A DNA stretch of 64,000 nucleotides from Algoriphagus aquimarinus (GCF_007997215.1 NZ_VORW01000006.1:1-64000); one strand, 5' to 3'; counted from the first letter of the stretch, positions 34,256 through 43,128 are shown. Notes: generated from the sequence alone by a model not told the origin. Made by a program: numbers and translations.

Positions 34256-35359
34256 TTATTCAGACTTGAAGTCTATTTCCTTTTTACACTTTCTCCAGAA
34301 AGCAAAAAATGAAGGGTAGTAACCTTTCACACTGCTCAACCATTCTCGAGGCTCTTCTTTGCCTTTATAATGAGTATTCGTTGGATGCTCTTTGTATATA
34401 AAATGTTCAGAATTGATATGCTCTGCCAAATCAGAAAACTTACCCACGAAAATCTGTAGACCCTCAATGTTTTTTGCCAAATCCAGCACAAAGTCAAGAC
34501 ATTTTTTACTGACTGGATTCTCTTTGAAAAAGGAAGGTTCTAACAAGAAAATCCGCTGAACATCTTGACCTTGATACCAGTAGGGATCGAGGTTGTAATA
34601 ATTGTAAATGAGGGTTGGTTTATTCTTTTGGAGTTTGAGGTTTGGAGTAGTTGGAAGTACCGTCTCCAACTTGAATGAAACTGTATCAAGTAATACACTA
34701 GGTATCTCCAATTGCTCAAACTCCTCGTACTCCACATCGAGAAAGGAGTTTTGCTGATTTCCCCCAAAATACCTGTTAATGTTCCATTGATTGGCGTAGT
34801 ATTTTTTACTGGAAAAAGCCCCGGCTACCCACTGCCAACTGAGATGATTACTAGCTAAGTCTCCATCCAACAAATGTCCATAAAGCCACTTGGCGGGCTG
34901 AAGCCAATGGCAATTGGCAATATTACAGCAGATCGAAGCGACGTACATTCGCATGTGATTATGCATGTAGCCTGTCTCATAGAGTTGTTTGATTGCATTA
35001 TCCACTTCCTGAATTCCTGTCTCTGCATGTACTATTACATTGGGAATTTGATGATTTGAAATAGGTGATTGCTCCTGCTTTAAATCCTGTTTGATTCCAT
35101 CACCTTTTGCAATCCATACTTGCTGCCAGTAATCCCTCCACGCAAGTTCCTGTATCAGTTTCTCGCAGGTATACCAAGGAAGATCTAAGCTCTTTATATG
35201 TTCAAAAACCTGTTTGGTGGAAATCACACCGCGTGAAATATAAGGACTCAAGCGTGTCACCGCGCCATCTTTGTAATTTCTGCTCGAAGCATATTTCACA
35301 GGATCAATGGCTTGAATCTGCTTTTCAATCGAAGGTAAATCCGTTGGGAAAATGTACAC
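34256..35359 (-). CDS. cryptochrome/photolyase-like FAD-binding protein, permuted domains
   Basis: This 367-aa protein begins directly at the segment that normally links the two photolyase domains (FPTDLPSIEKQIQAIDPVKY, then RLSPYISRGVIS). It continues through the FAD-binding helical domain to about residue 230 (ELAWRDYWQ, GYMHNHMRMYVAS, GDLASNHLSWQWVAG). The N-terminal antenna domain is missing. Instead, residues 255-345 look like a Rossmann-type antenna domain (VQRIFLLEPSFFKENPVSKK, then FVLDLAKNIEGLQIFVGKFS), so the domain order appears swapped. The start codon is GTG, overlapping the upstream stop as TAGTG. Neighbouring DUF2256, TIGR03643-like and flavin reductase genes support a photolyase-type role. 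DNA repair activity is not certain. Confidence 0.88.
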   Translation of the reverse strand: MYIFPTDLPSIEKQIQAIDPVKYASSRNYKDGAVTRLSPYISRGVISTKQVFEHIKSLDLPWYTCEKLIQELAWRDYWQQVWIAKGDGIKQDLKQEQSPISNHQIPNVIVHAETGIQEVDNAIKQLYETGYMHNHMRMYVASICCNIANCHWLQPAKWLYGHLLDGDLASNHLSWQWVAGAFSSKKYYANQWNINRYFGGNQQNSFLDVEYEEFEQLEIPSVLLDTVSFKLETVLPTTPNLKLQKNKPTLIYNYYNLDPYWYQGQDVQRIFLLEPSFFKENPVSKKCLDFVLDLAKNIEGLQIFVGKFSDLAEHINSEHFIYKEHPTNTHYKGKEEPREWLSSVKGYYPSFFAFWRKCKKEIDFKSE

Positions 35360-35622
35360 TAGGTGATTTTATTAAGAGAAATACTTCTTTGTCTGGAGCA
35401 TTTGAATCGCTCGATGTCAGAACTCCTTTTTTTAAGATGTTTTTGACTTACCCCGCTATTCACGCGCTTTCGCCACATTTTGAAGCTACTTTCCTTCAGC
35501 TCCCTTCGCATTAGTTTGATCACTTCTGCTTCAGTCACTCCAAACTGTGTTTCTATAGCTTCGAAAGGAGTTCTATCTTCCCAAGCCATTTCTATAATTC
35601 TATCTATTTCTCGCTCTGTCAT
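35359..35622 (-). CDS. TIGR03643-like small helical protein
   Basis: This protein (87 aa from the chosen start) is helical and basic: MTEREIDRIIEMAWEDRTPF, then GVTEAEVIKLMRRELKESSF with a helix-turn-helix feel, and a basic RWRKRV-like tail. The pattern matches the TIGR03643 family, which sits beside photolyase/cryptochrome genes in many bacteria. ATG 35622 is chosen because the extra nine residues of a longer frame are not family-like. Its stop overlaps the start of the photolyase gene by one base, so it is the first gene of that operon. Confidence 0.85.
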   Translation of the reverse strand: MTEREIDRIIEMAWEDRTPFEAIETQFGVTEAEVIKLMRRELKESSFKMWRKRVNSGVSQKHLKKRSSDIERFKCSRQRSISLNKIT

Positions 35623-35761
35623 TAGTATAATCCTGTTGTTACAAACCATTTCCCTAAGAAATGGTCTATCAATCTATACTACTTATAAAGCTGTTCGGAG
35701 GTGGAATTGTTTTGACTAACCTAGATTTCCCCTAGAGCCAAATTCTTTTTTAGAAGTAGGG

Positions 35762-36098
35762 TTAAAAGAAACTTCCAATTGTAAAAAATGTGCATACCGA
35801 TAAAGCCAAAAGGCTAATAATTGTCAGAACGCGTTTTTCATTTTGGATAACAAATTTTATCCCAAGGAATAAAAAAACAAGTTGGGCAAGTAAAAATGGA
35901 ATGGTCAGTAACTCAGCAAAAATTCCAATTAACACAAAGTCCAACTTATAGTAATTGACCAACCAAATCAGGATGAAATAGGCCACAATTATAAAATTTA
36001 TAATTGTCAAACTTCTATCGTTTATTCCCTTGATTGGTTTGTTTTACTTTTTGTAGCAATTCCTCGTCTGCTAATTCTGATAAGTTATTTTGGCTCAT
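35762..36098 (-). pseudogene. small two-helix membrane protein, apparently frameshifted
   Basis: A 27-codon frame (36098 down to 36015, MSQNNLSELADEELLQKVKQ and so on) ends at TAG. A second frame continues with INDRSLTIINFIIVAYFILI to the stop at 35762, giving three hydrophobic segments. Bacteroidota have many small proteins that begin LSDEELLKK and then enter the membrane, so the two frames probably form one gene broken near 36030-36040. The downstream part would otherwise start at TTG 36010. Function is unknown. Confidence 0.6.
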
Positions 36099-36116
36099 CT
36101 GATTTATAGACTAAAA

Positions 36117-36156
36117 TCAAATTACAAATTCTGATTGATAGAAAGGTAGGATCGAG
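36117..36156. repeat. short copy of the 36-44 kb dispersed repeat
   Basis: The sequence AAATTACAAATTCTGATTGA and the following GAAAGGTAGGATCGAGCGTT match the middle of the longer copies at 37010, 39060 and 41154. Confidence 0.75.
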
Positions 36157-36158
36157 CG

Positions 36159-36815
36159 TTAGTCAAACAAGAATAAAGTCTCCTTGCCGAGATCTTTACT
36201 CATCATATACTCCAATCGCATTTTGCATTTTTGGAGTTTTTCTAGGGCTTCAATATCCATCCCGGGGTGGCTTGAATTGGTAAACCGAATAGCGGTTCCT
36301 GCCATACAAACCATTAGCATGCCTTTTGAACCCCCTACTTCGGAGTAATCGATATCGGTACCTAATATTGCATGCGCCCCCATCAGTAAAGCCTTAGTTC
36401 GAAGAATGATCATGCAGTTGTCTTCGCCCTTTTTGATTTTGGAATTGAAAATATTCGATTCCTTTCCCAAAAAGTCAGTCCAGGATGAGGCAATTTCAGA
36501 AATCAAACCGGTGCCAATTACGGATTGGGCTGTCACTATCCCAAGGGTGTTGTATTCCCAATTTGTAGGGGAATGTATAGTGACAATGGGAATATGCTGA
36601 AGCTCAGTTTCTAATCGGATTTTCAGCTGCGCCAATTCTTCCTGAAAATTATCCTTGGCTTCTTTGAGCATGTCGTTGATGCAATGCCCGCAATAGGATT
36701 CCGAAGTATTTTCGGTAAAGTCATGGATAAAAGCCACCTGCTTTTCGTTTACAAGGTGGTTATCTTTTAAAAAGCCGGATTTGATTTCATCCTTACAATT
36801 TGGGCATTGGGTCAT
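36159..36815 (-). CDS. YbjQ/UPF0145 heavy-metal-binding-domain-like protein
   Basis: This 218-aa protein has an N-terminal zinc-ribbon-like part with two CxxC pairs (TQCPNCKDEI and YCGHCINDM). It is followed by a YbjQ-type domain (LGIVTAQSVIGTGLISEIAS, then ALLMGAHAILGTDIDYSEVG). YbjQ proteins form small pentameric rings; they were named for presumed metal binding, but their role is not known. It is monocistronic and flanked by copies of the local repeat family (36117-36156 downstream of its stop). Confidence 0.85.
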   Translation of the reverse strand: MTQCPNCKDEIKSGFLKDNHLVNEKQVAFIHDFTENTSESYCGHCINDMLKEAKDNFQEELAQLKIRLETELQHIPIVTIHSPTNWEYNTLGIVTAQSVIGTGLISEIASSWTDFLGKESNIFNSKIKKGEDNCMIILRTKALLMGAHAILGTDIDYSEVGGSKGMLMVCMAGTAIRFTNSSHPGMDIEALEKLQKCKMRLEYMMSKDLGKETLFLFD

Positions 36816-37600
36816 ATTTTTAATTTAAGTGTTGGAAGTTGTCTTTAGATGTAGAATAGGAAAGTTAAAAAATTCAATGCTGATTTAATAGTGTCCTGAT
36901 ATTAATCATTTTTCCAATTTAGGTGACGAATCCTAGCCTTAAACTAGCATAAACAACGTTTTATTTTGGGATTTCAAATCCTTAAACCAGCTTAGAGGTA
37001 GTACTTTCTTAAATGGCATTTAGGATGAGTTATCAGCAGTATTAAAAAAGTTAAATTAAGGTTTTAGCACTTGGTAAAAAAGTGGGGTTTCAAGCAAAAG
37101 ACCCAGTAGGAAAATAGGATAGACTAATGTTGAATTGCTAATTATTATTGATATGAAGGAAGGGTCGAGCGTTTAAAACAGCTTTAGAAAAGCCTTTTAG
37201 TGAGAGGCCAGAATGCAGGGCTGGCGATCTAAACCTAGCGGCCTCAACGCATAGACTACGCTCAGTTGGAGTTGAATAGAGACACTACCGCTCGAATACC
37301 CACAGATACCGCTGATGCCTATATTCATTGTTAGCAAAGCAATTTGTTTATACATTCATATAATTCCAAGTACATACTTGTACCCAAAGTTTGTATGTGC
37401 TTCAAATCCTTTCATTAATTTGTTTCATAAAAGGGGAAGGCCACATGCCTGATTCAAGTAATTGGGTAGCTAAGGATCGGCTATTATTTTCTTTGCTTTT
37501 TCTTGTAAAATGTAGATTCATTTTCAAAAAAATGTAGGGAAAATACCGTGTCAAGGTTTGATAACTGGCACTCAACTTCGATTGAAATGAAACGATCAAA
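36816..37600. repeat. gene-free region with long repeat copy (37010-37270)
   Basis: This stretch of 785 bp has no supported gene. Bases ~37010-37270 match the copies at 39200-39480 and 41320-41482: AAAAAGTTAAATTAA, AAAATAGGATAGACTAA, GGTCGAGCGTTTAAAACAGC, GAGAGGCCAGAATGCAGGG and GCCTCAACGCATAGACTACG follow one another in the same order. The rest is AT-rich spacer and the promoter of the outer-membrane protein. Confidence 0.8.
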
Positions 37601-37621
37601 GTGAATCACCACAAAAAAAAA

Positions 37622-38989
37622 ATGAGAAAAATACCACTTTTATTGATTCTGACTTTCTTTTCCTTAAATCCTACTGCAATTAGTCAAACATTAATTGATA
37701 ATTACAGCCTTCCCAATAAACTCAGGGTGTTTATCGATGGTTGTGAACGGAGGGATGGAGGCTGTGATATGGATTTTATACGAACGGAAATTACAGCAGT
37801 TGACTTCTACAGGGATAATCAAATAGCTGATGTCTTTCTGCTCATTAACAATAACAGATCTGGTGGCGGTGGAAGACAATATCAACTGATGTTTATAGGT
37901 CAACAAAACATTCATGCGGGAAGAAAAGATACCCTCTATGTAAATACCAAACAGACGGATACCGACTTTGAAGTGCGGGAAAAACTTACCCGGTTTATCA
38001 AATTAGGTTTAGCACCGTATGTTGCGAAGACCATAGCAGGAGAGCAGATCGAAATCAACATGAAGACTGACCCTGGCGTTTTGGAAGATACAAGGCAGGA
38101 AAGCGTTGATCCCTGGAATTATTGGGTTTTTAATATTGGTGTTGATGCGAACATTGAATTAGAGGAATTGAGCAAGCAAATTAATCTTGGTGGAAACTTC
38201 AATGTTAACCGTATCACGGATGAATTGAAAATTTCCATATCCGGGAGCTTAGATGAAAGGATGAGAACAACGATTCAAAGGGAACCAAGAGTTGATGGCA
38301 ATGGCAATCAGGTTCTTGATGCTGATGGCAAGCAGATCATCGATGAAGTTGAGAACAATTTTGATGTATCAGAATTTGGATTTGGTCACCAGCTGGTAAA
38401 GTCCATTTCACCCCACTGGTCTTATGGATATGATGTTGGAGGTCTTCAGAACACTCGCTTTAATTATAAGTTTCAGACCAGCTTTAGGCCAGCTTTAGAG
38501 TACAATTTTTTTCCGGAATCAGAGCAGAATTCCAGGTTTCTGAGAGTGAACTATGGGATTGAAGTCAGGAATAATAGATATGTCGAAGAGACGATTTACG
38601 GTACTGTTAAAGAAACCAGGGTCCTCCATAGTCTGAGAGCCAGTCTGGGACTAAGTCAACGATGGGGTAACCTGGAAGTTGGATATCGTCTGAGAAATTA
38701 TCTAGGTGATTTTAACTTTTGGACCACAGGTTTGAATATTAGTGCAGAAGTTCGTGTAACTGGGAGATTTTCTTTTTTTGCAAGGTTAGAAGGTAACTAC
38801 GTAAAGGACCAGATTTACCTGGCATCAGGAGATTTCACCGAACAGGATATTTTAAGCGGGAGAGTAACCCTACCCTCAGCATATACCATCGATTCCAGAT
38901 TTGGGTTTAATTACCGGTTTGGTTCCAATCTCAATAACTTTGTGAATCGAAGATTTTTTGGAAGGGCAAATTTTATTGGGAATGATTAA
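37622..38989 (+). CDS. outer-membrane beta-barrel protein with CsgG-like N-terminal half
   Basis: This 455-aa secreted protein (from ATG 37622) has signal peptide MRKIPLLLILTFFSLNPTAIS and Q after the cleavage site. The N-terminal ~150 residues (LRVFIDGCERRDGGCDMDFI, FLLINNNRSGGGGRQYQLMF) form a soluble domain of a kind common in Bacteroidota proteins that are not well annotated. The C-terminal ~300 residues alternate polar and hydrophobic residues and end in NFVNRRFFGRANFIGND, consistent with a beta-barrel. A GTG at 37601 is also in frame but gives an awkward Lys-rich start. No specific function is recognised. Confidence 0.72.
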   Translation: MRKIPLLLILTFFSLNPTAISQTLIDNYSLPNKLRVFIDGCERRDGGCDMDFIRTEITAVDFYRDNQIADVFLLINNNRSGGGGRQYQLMFIGQQNIHAGRKDTLYVNTKQTDTDFEVREKLTRFIKLGLAPYVAKTIAGEQIEINMKTDPGVLEDTRQESVDPWNYWVFNIGVDANIELEELSKQINLGGNFNVNRITDELKISISGSLDERMRTTIQREPRVDGNGNQVLDADGKQIIDEVENNFDVSEFGFGHQLVKSISPHWSYGYDVGGLQNTRFNYKFQTSFRPALEYNFFPESEQNSRFLRVNYGIEVRNNRYVEETIYGTVKETRVLHSLRASLGLSQRWGNLEVGYRLRNYLGDFNFWTTGLNISAEVRVTGRFSFFARLEGNYVKDQIYLASGDFTEQDILSGRVTLPSAYTIDSRFGFNYRFGSNLNNFVNRRFFGRANFIGND

Positions 38990-39059
38990 TGTATCATTCT
39001 AGGGATTATTGGATTAAACAAATTGTAATGTTATACAAATTATGATTGGAAAATATTCG

Positions 39060-39602
39060 TTTCGAATTCGGGATAGGTTTGCAAAGCAGTGCTTTTACCA
39101 ACTCAATGTTTTTATTATAGAAAAGGACTAAAGAGTCACCATTACTTCTGTCTGGGATTGACTTTTATCTTCATTTATTTCGAATTGTTGCTAACGGTTA
39201 AATAAAATTTCGAGCGGGGTATCAGGAATATTGAAAAAGTTAAATTAATGTTTTAGTGGGTGGCAAAAAAGCGGAGTTTTAAGCAAATGATCTAGTAGAA
39301 AAATAGGATAGACTAAGATTAAATTGCGAGTTATTATTAATAGAAAGGTAGGATCGAGCGTTTAAAATAGGTTTAGAAAAGCTGTTTAGCGAGAGGACAG
39401 GATGCAGGGTTGGTAAACTACACCTAGCGGACTCAACGCATCGACTAAGCTCAGTGGGGTTATTGCATAGTACATTTAGAGAAAAGACTAGACTACGTTC
39501 AGCGGGGTTTGTATATTCTAAAATAGAATTACAAATTCTAATTGATAGGAAGGTGTAGTTACACCTAGTGACTTCAACGTTTAGACTACGCTCAGAGGGG
39601 GC
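39060..39602. repeat. longest copy of the dispersed repeat
   Basis: From about 39060 (TTTCGAATTCGGGATAGGTT) to 39220 this matches 41154-41312. From 39220 to 39480 it matches 37020-37270 and 41320-41482. A further partial unit at 39520-39602 (TTCTAATTGATAGGAAGGTG, then GACTACGCTCAGAGGGGG) matches 43543-43635. This is therefore a composite that shows the full order of the element. Short hairpins such as AGGTGTAGTTACACCT lie inside. Confidence 0.85.
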
Positions 39603-39621
39603 ATAAATTTGTTGTTGAAAC

Positions 39622-40911
39622 CTATTCTCTTGTAAGACGATACAAAAATAAAGTACTTCTTTTAATCAATTCAGGATACTCTTTCATGTTGATGGTCTCA
39701 CCCGGTGCATGGGCTCCTCTTCCAGATGCACCTAAACCATCCAGGCAATCTACATAATCAGCTACGAAAGAAATATCTCCCGCACCTCTGCTTCCTGGGT
39801 CTCCAGGCTTAACTTCCCCTAAACCCATATCCTGACTTAACTTATTTAATATTTCAGCTAATGCATAATTTCCTTCAGTAGGGATCATCGAGGGTAAATA
39901 ATCTTTAAAAATTATTTCGGCATCAGTTTGATTTAAATTTCTGTCTACAATCTTCTGCATTTTCACTCTTGCTACTTCTTTTTGCTCTTCCCCTAGGAAT
40001 CTCAAATCACCTGTGACAAGGGCTTCTCTGGCCACAATATTTGTTTTTCCTAAAGCTTCACCTTTCCCTGTTTCGGAGTTATAACTGATATCTGAACCTC
40101 CAATAATTTGCCCAGGATTGAACGTCAAATATTGTTCACCTGCCAATTCTTCTTGGAACTCTGTCAATATCCTTGCTGCTTCATAGATGGCTCCATAACC
40201 TACTGATTCACGAAAAACCCCACTTGAATGAGATTGTCTCCCTGTTGTTTTTAATGTCCATCCGCTACTCCCTCTTCTTGCTACTGTAGCAATGCCAAAA
40301 CTTTGGGTAGTTTCAAATCCCAAGGCAAAATCATGTTCTTTTGCTCTTGCGATAAAATCCCTTCTGGAAAGTTCTTCGTCTCCGGAACTTTCTTCATCTC
40401 CCGTGAAGTAAACAGTGACAGTTCTGTCTTCTAACAAACCTAAATCATGAAGAGCTTTGAGACTGGCAAATGCCATAACATCTCCGCCTTTCATATCATT
40501 GACTCCTTGCCCTGTGGCTGTCGAATCATTTAGGAAAGTAAATGGGGTAAATGGCATATCCTTCTCAAAAACTGTATCCAAATGCCCGATTATAAAGATT
40601 TTCTTTCCTTTTGTTCCTTTTCGAGTCGCAATGAAATGGCCTGATCTTTTGACTTCCGCAGGAAGCTTGAGCCATTCTGTTTCAAATCCTATTTTTTGAA
40701 ATTCTCGCTCAAAAACCTTTGCAACTGCTTCTACTCCCTCTGCATTTAATGAACCGGAGTTTATATTCGTAACCTCTTCCAAAAGAGCAACTGTTTCCTG
40801 ATAGTTTTTTTCTACCTCAGCAATCAGGTTTTTTTCGGCTTTGGACAGGGTTTGTGCGAAAATAGATGACATTAAACCTACTAGGACAAACGTTAAGACA
40901 ATTCTTTTCAT
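39622..40911 (-). CDS. M20-family zinc peptidase (carboxypeptidase G2-like)
   Basis: This 429-aa secreted metallopeptidase has signal peptide MKRIVLTFVLVGLMSSIFAQ. The M20 zinc and catalytic residues are visible: His in FIIGHLDTVFE, the bridging Asp in GVNDMKGGDVM, Glu-Glu in FTGDEESSGDEE, Asp/Glu in ALGFETTQSFG and the C-terminal His in GASGRGAHAPGE. A dimerisation domain sits at about residues 215-320 (TLKTTGRQSHSSGVF). It probably hydrolyses small peptides or N-acyl amino acids in the periplasm. It is flanked on both sides by copies of the dispersed repeat. Confidence 0.9.
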   Translation of the reverse strand: MKRIVLTFVLVGLMSSIFAQTLSKAEKNLIAEVEKNYQETVALLEEVTNINSGSLNAEGVEAVAKVFEREFQKIGFETEWLKLPAEVKRSGHFIATRKGTKGKKIFIIGHLDTVFEKDMPFTPFTFLNDSTATGQGVNDMKGGDVMAFASLKALHDLGLLEDRTVTVYFTGDEESSGDEELSRRDFIARAKEHDFALGFETTQSFGIATVARRGSSGWTLKTTGRQSHSSGVFRESVGYGAIYEAARILTEFQEELAGEQYLTFNPGQIIGGSDISYNSETGKGEALGKTNIVAREALVTGDLRFLGEEQKEVARVKMQKIVDRNLNQTDAEIIFKDYLPSMIPTEGNYALAEILNKLSQDMGLGEVKPGDPGSRGAGDISFVADYVDCLDGLGASGRGAHAPGETINMKEYPELIKRSTLFLYRLTRE

Positions 40912-40977
40912 AAGTGAAAATTAATCCAAATGTTGGAGAAATGGCTAAATTATGCCCCAATTAAATTAAATCTAATG

Positions 40978-41124
40978 GCCAATTTTAATATTGACGCAAA
41001 ACAAGAAATGACCTATGATGCGATTGTCATAGGGTCAGGAATCAGTGGAGGTTGGGCTGCGAAAGAACTTTGCGAGAAGGGTTTGAAGACTTTGGTGCTG
41101 GAGAGGGGGGATATACATAAATGA
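40978..41124 (+). pseudogene. GMC oxidoreductase, truncated after ~48 residues
   Basis: A 48-residue remnant ([20 protein letters not shown] and on through [16 protein letters not shown] to [10 protein letters not shown]) is exactly the start of a glucose-methanol-choline oxidoreductase, with the FAD-binding GSGISGG fingerprint intact. The remaining ~500 residues are missing. The frame stops at TGA, and copy 4 of the dispersed repeat starts within 30 bp. It cannot encode a working enzyme. Confidence 0.85.
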
Positions 41125-41153
41125 TAAAAAGAAATTGTGGGTAGAAAAAGGTA

Positions 41154-41482
41154 TTTCGAATTGGGGATCCGTTTGCAAAGCAGTGCTTTTACCAACTCAA
41201 TGTTTTTATTATAAAAAAGGACTAAGGAGTCACCATTATTTCTGTCTGAGATTGACTTTTATTTTCATTTATTTCGAATTGTTGCTAACGATTAAATAAA
41301 ATTTTGAGCGGGAGTAATAGTTAGGTAGGATAGACTATCAATGAATTACAAATTCTACTTGATAGTAAGGTAGGATTGAGCGTTTAAAACAGCATTAGAA
41401 AAGCTGTTTAGTGAGAGGCCAGAATGCAGGGTTGGCAATCTAAACCTAGCGGCCTCAACGCATCGACTACGCTCAGTGGGGG
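41154..41482. repeat. long copy of the dispersed repeat
   Basis: The region matches 39060-39220 at its left (GTTTGCAAAGCAGTGCTTTT, GAATTGTTGCTAACG). It matches 37100-37270 and 39330-39470 at its right (GGTAGGATTGAGCGTTTAAA, GAGAGGCCAGAATGCAGGGT, CATCGACTACGCTCAGTGGG). Its right end overlaps the 3' end of the gene at 41408. Confidence 0.85.
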
Positions 41483-41794
41483 ATTGTTATTGCTAGCCTC
41501 ACTACTCTTTATCTCCCCAAATTTCTTGGTGATTTCCTTCCCATAAATGGGTTGAACAATTTGTTTCCCTTTCGGATATGATTTTGCTACATATAAGTCT
41601 AAAGAAGAAATTGCGATCTGTATGTGTTCCAGCTCCTGCTCGTCCTTGGCCAAAAGCCTTACCTCGTAGCCCTTTTTATGTTTTTGAGATCCATGTTTTG
41701 CAACCTTTACCTCATCTTTAATTCTGAGATTTCCATTCCGTAGAAATATTTCTTTCAAAAATTTGAAAGCCAACTGTTTTGACATTTTCTTCAT
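41408..41794 (-). CDS. hypothetical protein with repeat-derived C-terminus
   Basis: Not recognised. The 128-aa protein is basic, with no signal peptide or membrane segment. The first ~97 residues (MKKMSKQLAFKFLKEIFLRN, then VKVAKHGSQKHKKGYEVRLL, LDLYVAKSYPKGKQIVQPIY) look like a compact alpha/beta domain. The last ~30 residues (NNNPPLSVVDALRPLGLDCQ to the stop) are encoded by the right end of the dispersed repeat read on the minus strand. The natural C-terminus has therefore been replaced, or the gene truncated and extended by the repeat. Confidence 0.6.
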   Translation of the reverse strand: MKKMSKQLAFKFLKEIFLRNGNLRIKDEVKVAKHGSQKHKKGYEVRLLAKDEQELEHIQIAISSLDLYVAKSYPKGKQIVQPIYGKEITKKFGEIKSSEASNNNPPLSVVDALRPLGLDCQPCILASH

Positions 41795-41935
41795 ATAGAC
41801 TCTAGGTTGAAAATAATAGGTAGTCGCTTAATATTAAATCTTTTATGTGTATTCGCTTGAATGCACGTACCAAAATAATATTTTGAATCCTTTCCCTTCG
41901 ACTGCGCTCAGGGACCGAATTTAAGCGTAAAATCT

Positions 41936-41982
41936 AGGGAGAGGGAGAGAATGCGGCACCGCCGCATTCTCTCCCTCTCCCT
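41936..41982. repeat. 22-bp perfect inverted repeat with 3-nt loop
   Basis: The left arm at 41936-41957 begins AGGGAGAGGGAGAGAA and ends TGCGGC. It is exactly complementary to the right arm at 41961-41982; the loop is ACC. This long perfect hairpin lies between the divergent genes at 41794 and 42249, so it is not a simple terminator. It is flanked by REP-like words (GACTGCGCTCAGGGA at 41900; AAGTCGAAGCC at 42036). Confidence 0.9.
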
Positions 41983-42248
41983 TTAAGCCAAAATTGACCG
42001 GAGGCTGAGCGCCGGTTGGTGAGCTCGTCGAACCAAGTCGAAGCCTGATTGAACATACGTGCAGATATCCGAATACACATTAAATCTTTAAACCTAATTA
42101 AAAAAACAAAAATTGACCATCGGAAAATCTGCACGACCGCAAAAAAAGTAAAGGTTATTATACATTCATCTTTATGGTAGATTAATGAATCCATAGTTTT
42201 TTGTTCAAAAAATCAAACAGCTACTCAAATCCAAATTCCCCAACCGAT

Positions 42249-43115
42249 ATGAAAAAATACACACTTGCTTTATCCTTCTGTTTATTGTTTTCAATAATTG
42301 CTTTTGCACAAGACAGTAAGGTTTTTGACCAAATGACAATGCAGAGTAAAATCCTCAATATGGAGCGCAAATATGCGATCTATCTGCCACCCGGATATGA
42401 GACGTCGCAGCGCTCTTACCCTGTCTTGTATCTCCTTCATGGAGCCGGAGATGATCAGACAGGTTGGGTGCAGTTTGGAGAAGTCCAACATATCGCTGAC
42501 AAAGCCATCTTAGAAGGAAAATCCACGGCCATGATCATTGTCATGCCCGATGCCAATACCGGTAAGCGGGGTTACTTCAATGATGTCAACAATGAATGGC
42601 GATATGAGGATTTCTTTTTTGAGGAACTGATGCCTGAGGTAGAAAAAAAGTACCGAATCAAATCTGAGAAAAAGTATAGGGCAATAGCTGGATTGTCCAT
42701 GGGAGGGGGTGGTACATTTTTCTACGCCATGCACCGCCCTGACTTATTTTCTTCCGCTTGCCCCTTAAGTGCATCATTGAGGAATACCACTTTTGAAGAA
42801 TTCAATCAAGGACTTCAAACCAATAAAACCGAGGTAAAAAATACTGATACCCTTCAAGGCTATTATGACCGGCATTCCGCACTAAGACAAATCGAATTGA
42901 ATGAATTGGATGCGATGAAATCTGTAAAATGGTATTTTGATTGTGGGGATGATGATTTCCTTTATGAAGGAAATAGCATGGTACATATCGCAATGAAGAA
43001 AAAAGATATCCCCCATGAATTCAGAATAAGGGATGGAGCCCATAATTGGACCTATTGGAGAACATCCCTTCCCGAAGTGTTATCATTTGTATCAGATACC
43101 TTTCGTCAGAAATAG
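42249..43115 (+). CDS. secreted esterase D-type alpha/beta hydrolase
   Basis: This 288-aa protein (from ATG 42249) has signal peptide MKKYTLALSFCLLFSIIAFAQ. The fold matches the esterase D/feruloyl-esterase-like group: YAIYLPPGYE, then YPVLYLLHGAGDD, the nucleophile Ser150 in GLSMGGGG, Asp in YFDCGDDDFLYE and His in DGAHNWTYWR near the end. Such enzymes release acyl groups (acetyl or feruloyl, for example) from glycans, or act on small esters. The in-frame ATG at 42201 would put 16 polar residues before the signal peptide and is rejected. The gene is monocistronic. Confidence 0.9.
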   Translation: MKKYTLALSFCLLFSIIAFAQDSKVFDQMTMQSKILNMERKYAIYLPPGYETSQRSYPVLYLLHGAGDDQTGWVQFGEVQHIADKAILEGKSTAMIIVMPDANTGKRGYFNDVNNEWRYEDFFFEELMPEVEKKYRIKSEKKYRAIAGLSMGGGGTFFYAMHRPDLFSSACPLSASLRNTTFEEFNQGLQTNKTEVKNTDTLQGYYDRHSALRQIELNELDAMKSVKWYFDCGDDDFLYEGNSMVHIAMKKKDIPHEFRIRDGAHNWTYWRTSLPEVLSFVSDTFRQK

Positions 43116-43128
43116 GCATTAGGTAGAT

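Noticed and set aside
37402..37599. Minus-strand frame of 65 codons before the outer-membrane protein
   Set aside because: It lies in the divergent promoter region with no domain or motif; more likely chance.
41936..41982. 22-bp hairpin as a simple terminator
   Set aside because: It lies upstream of both flanking genes (divergent pair) and lacks a proper T run on either strand.
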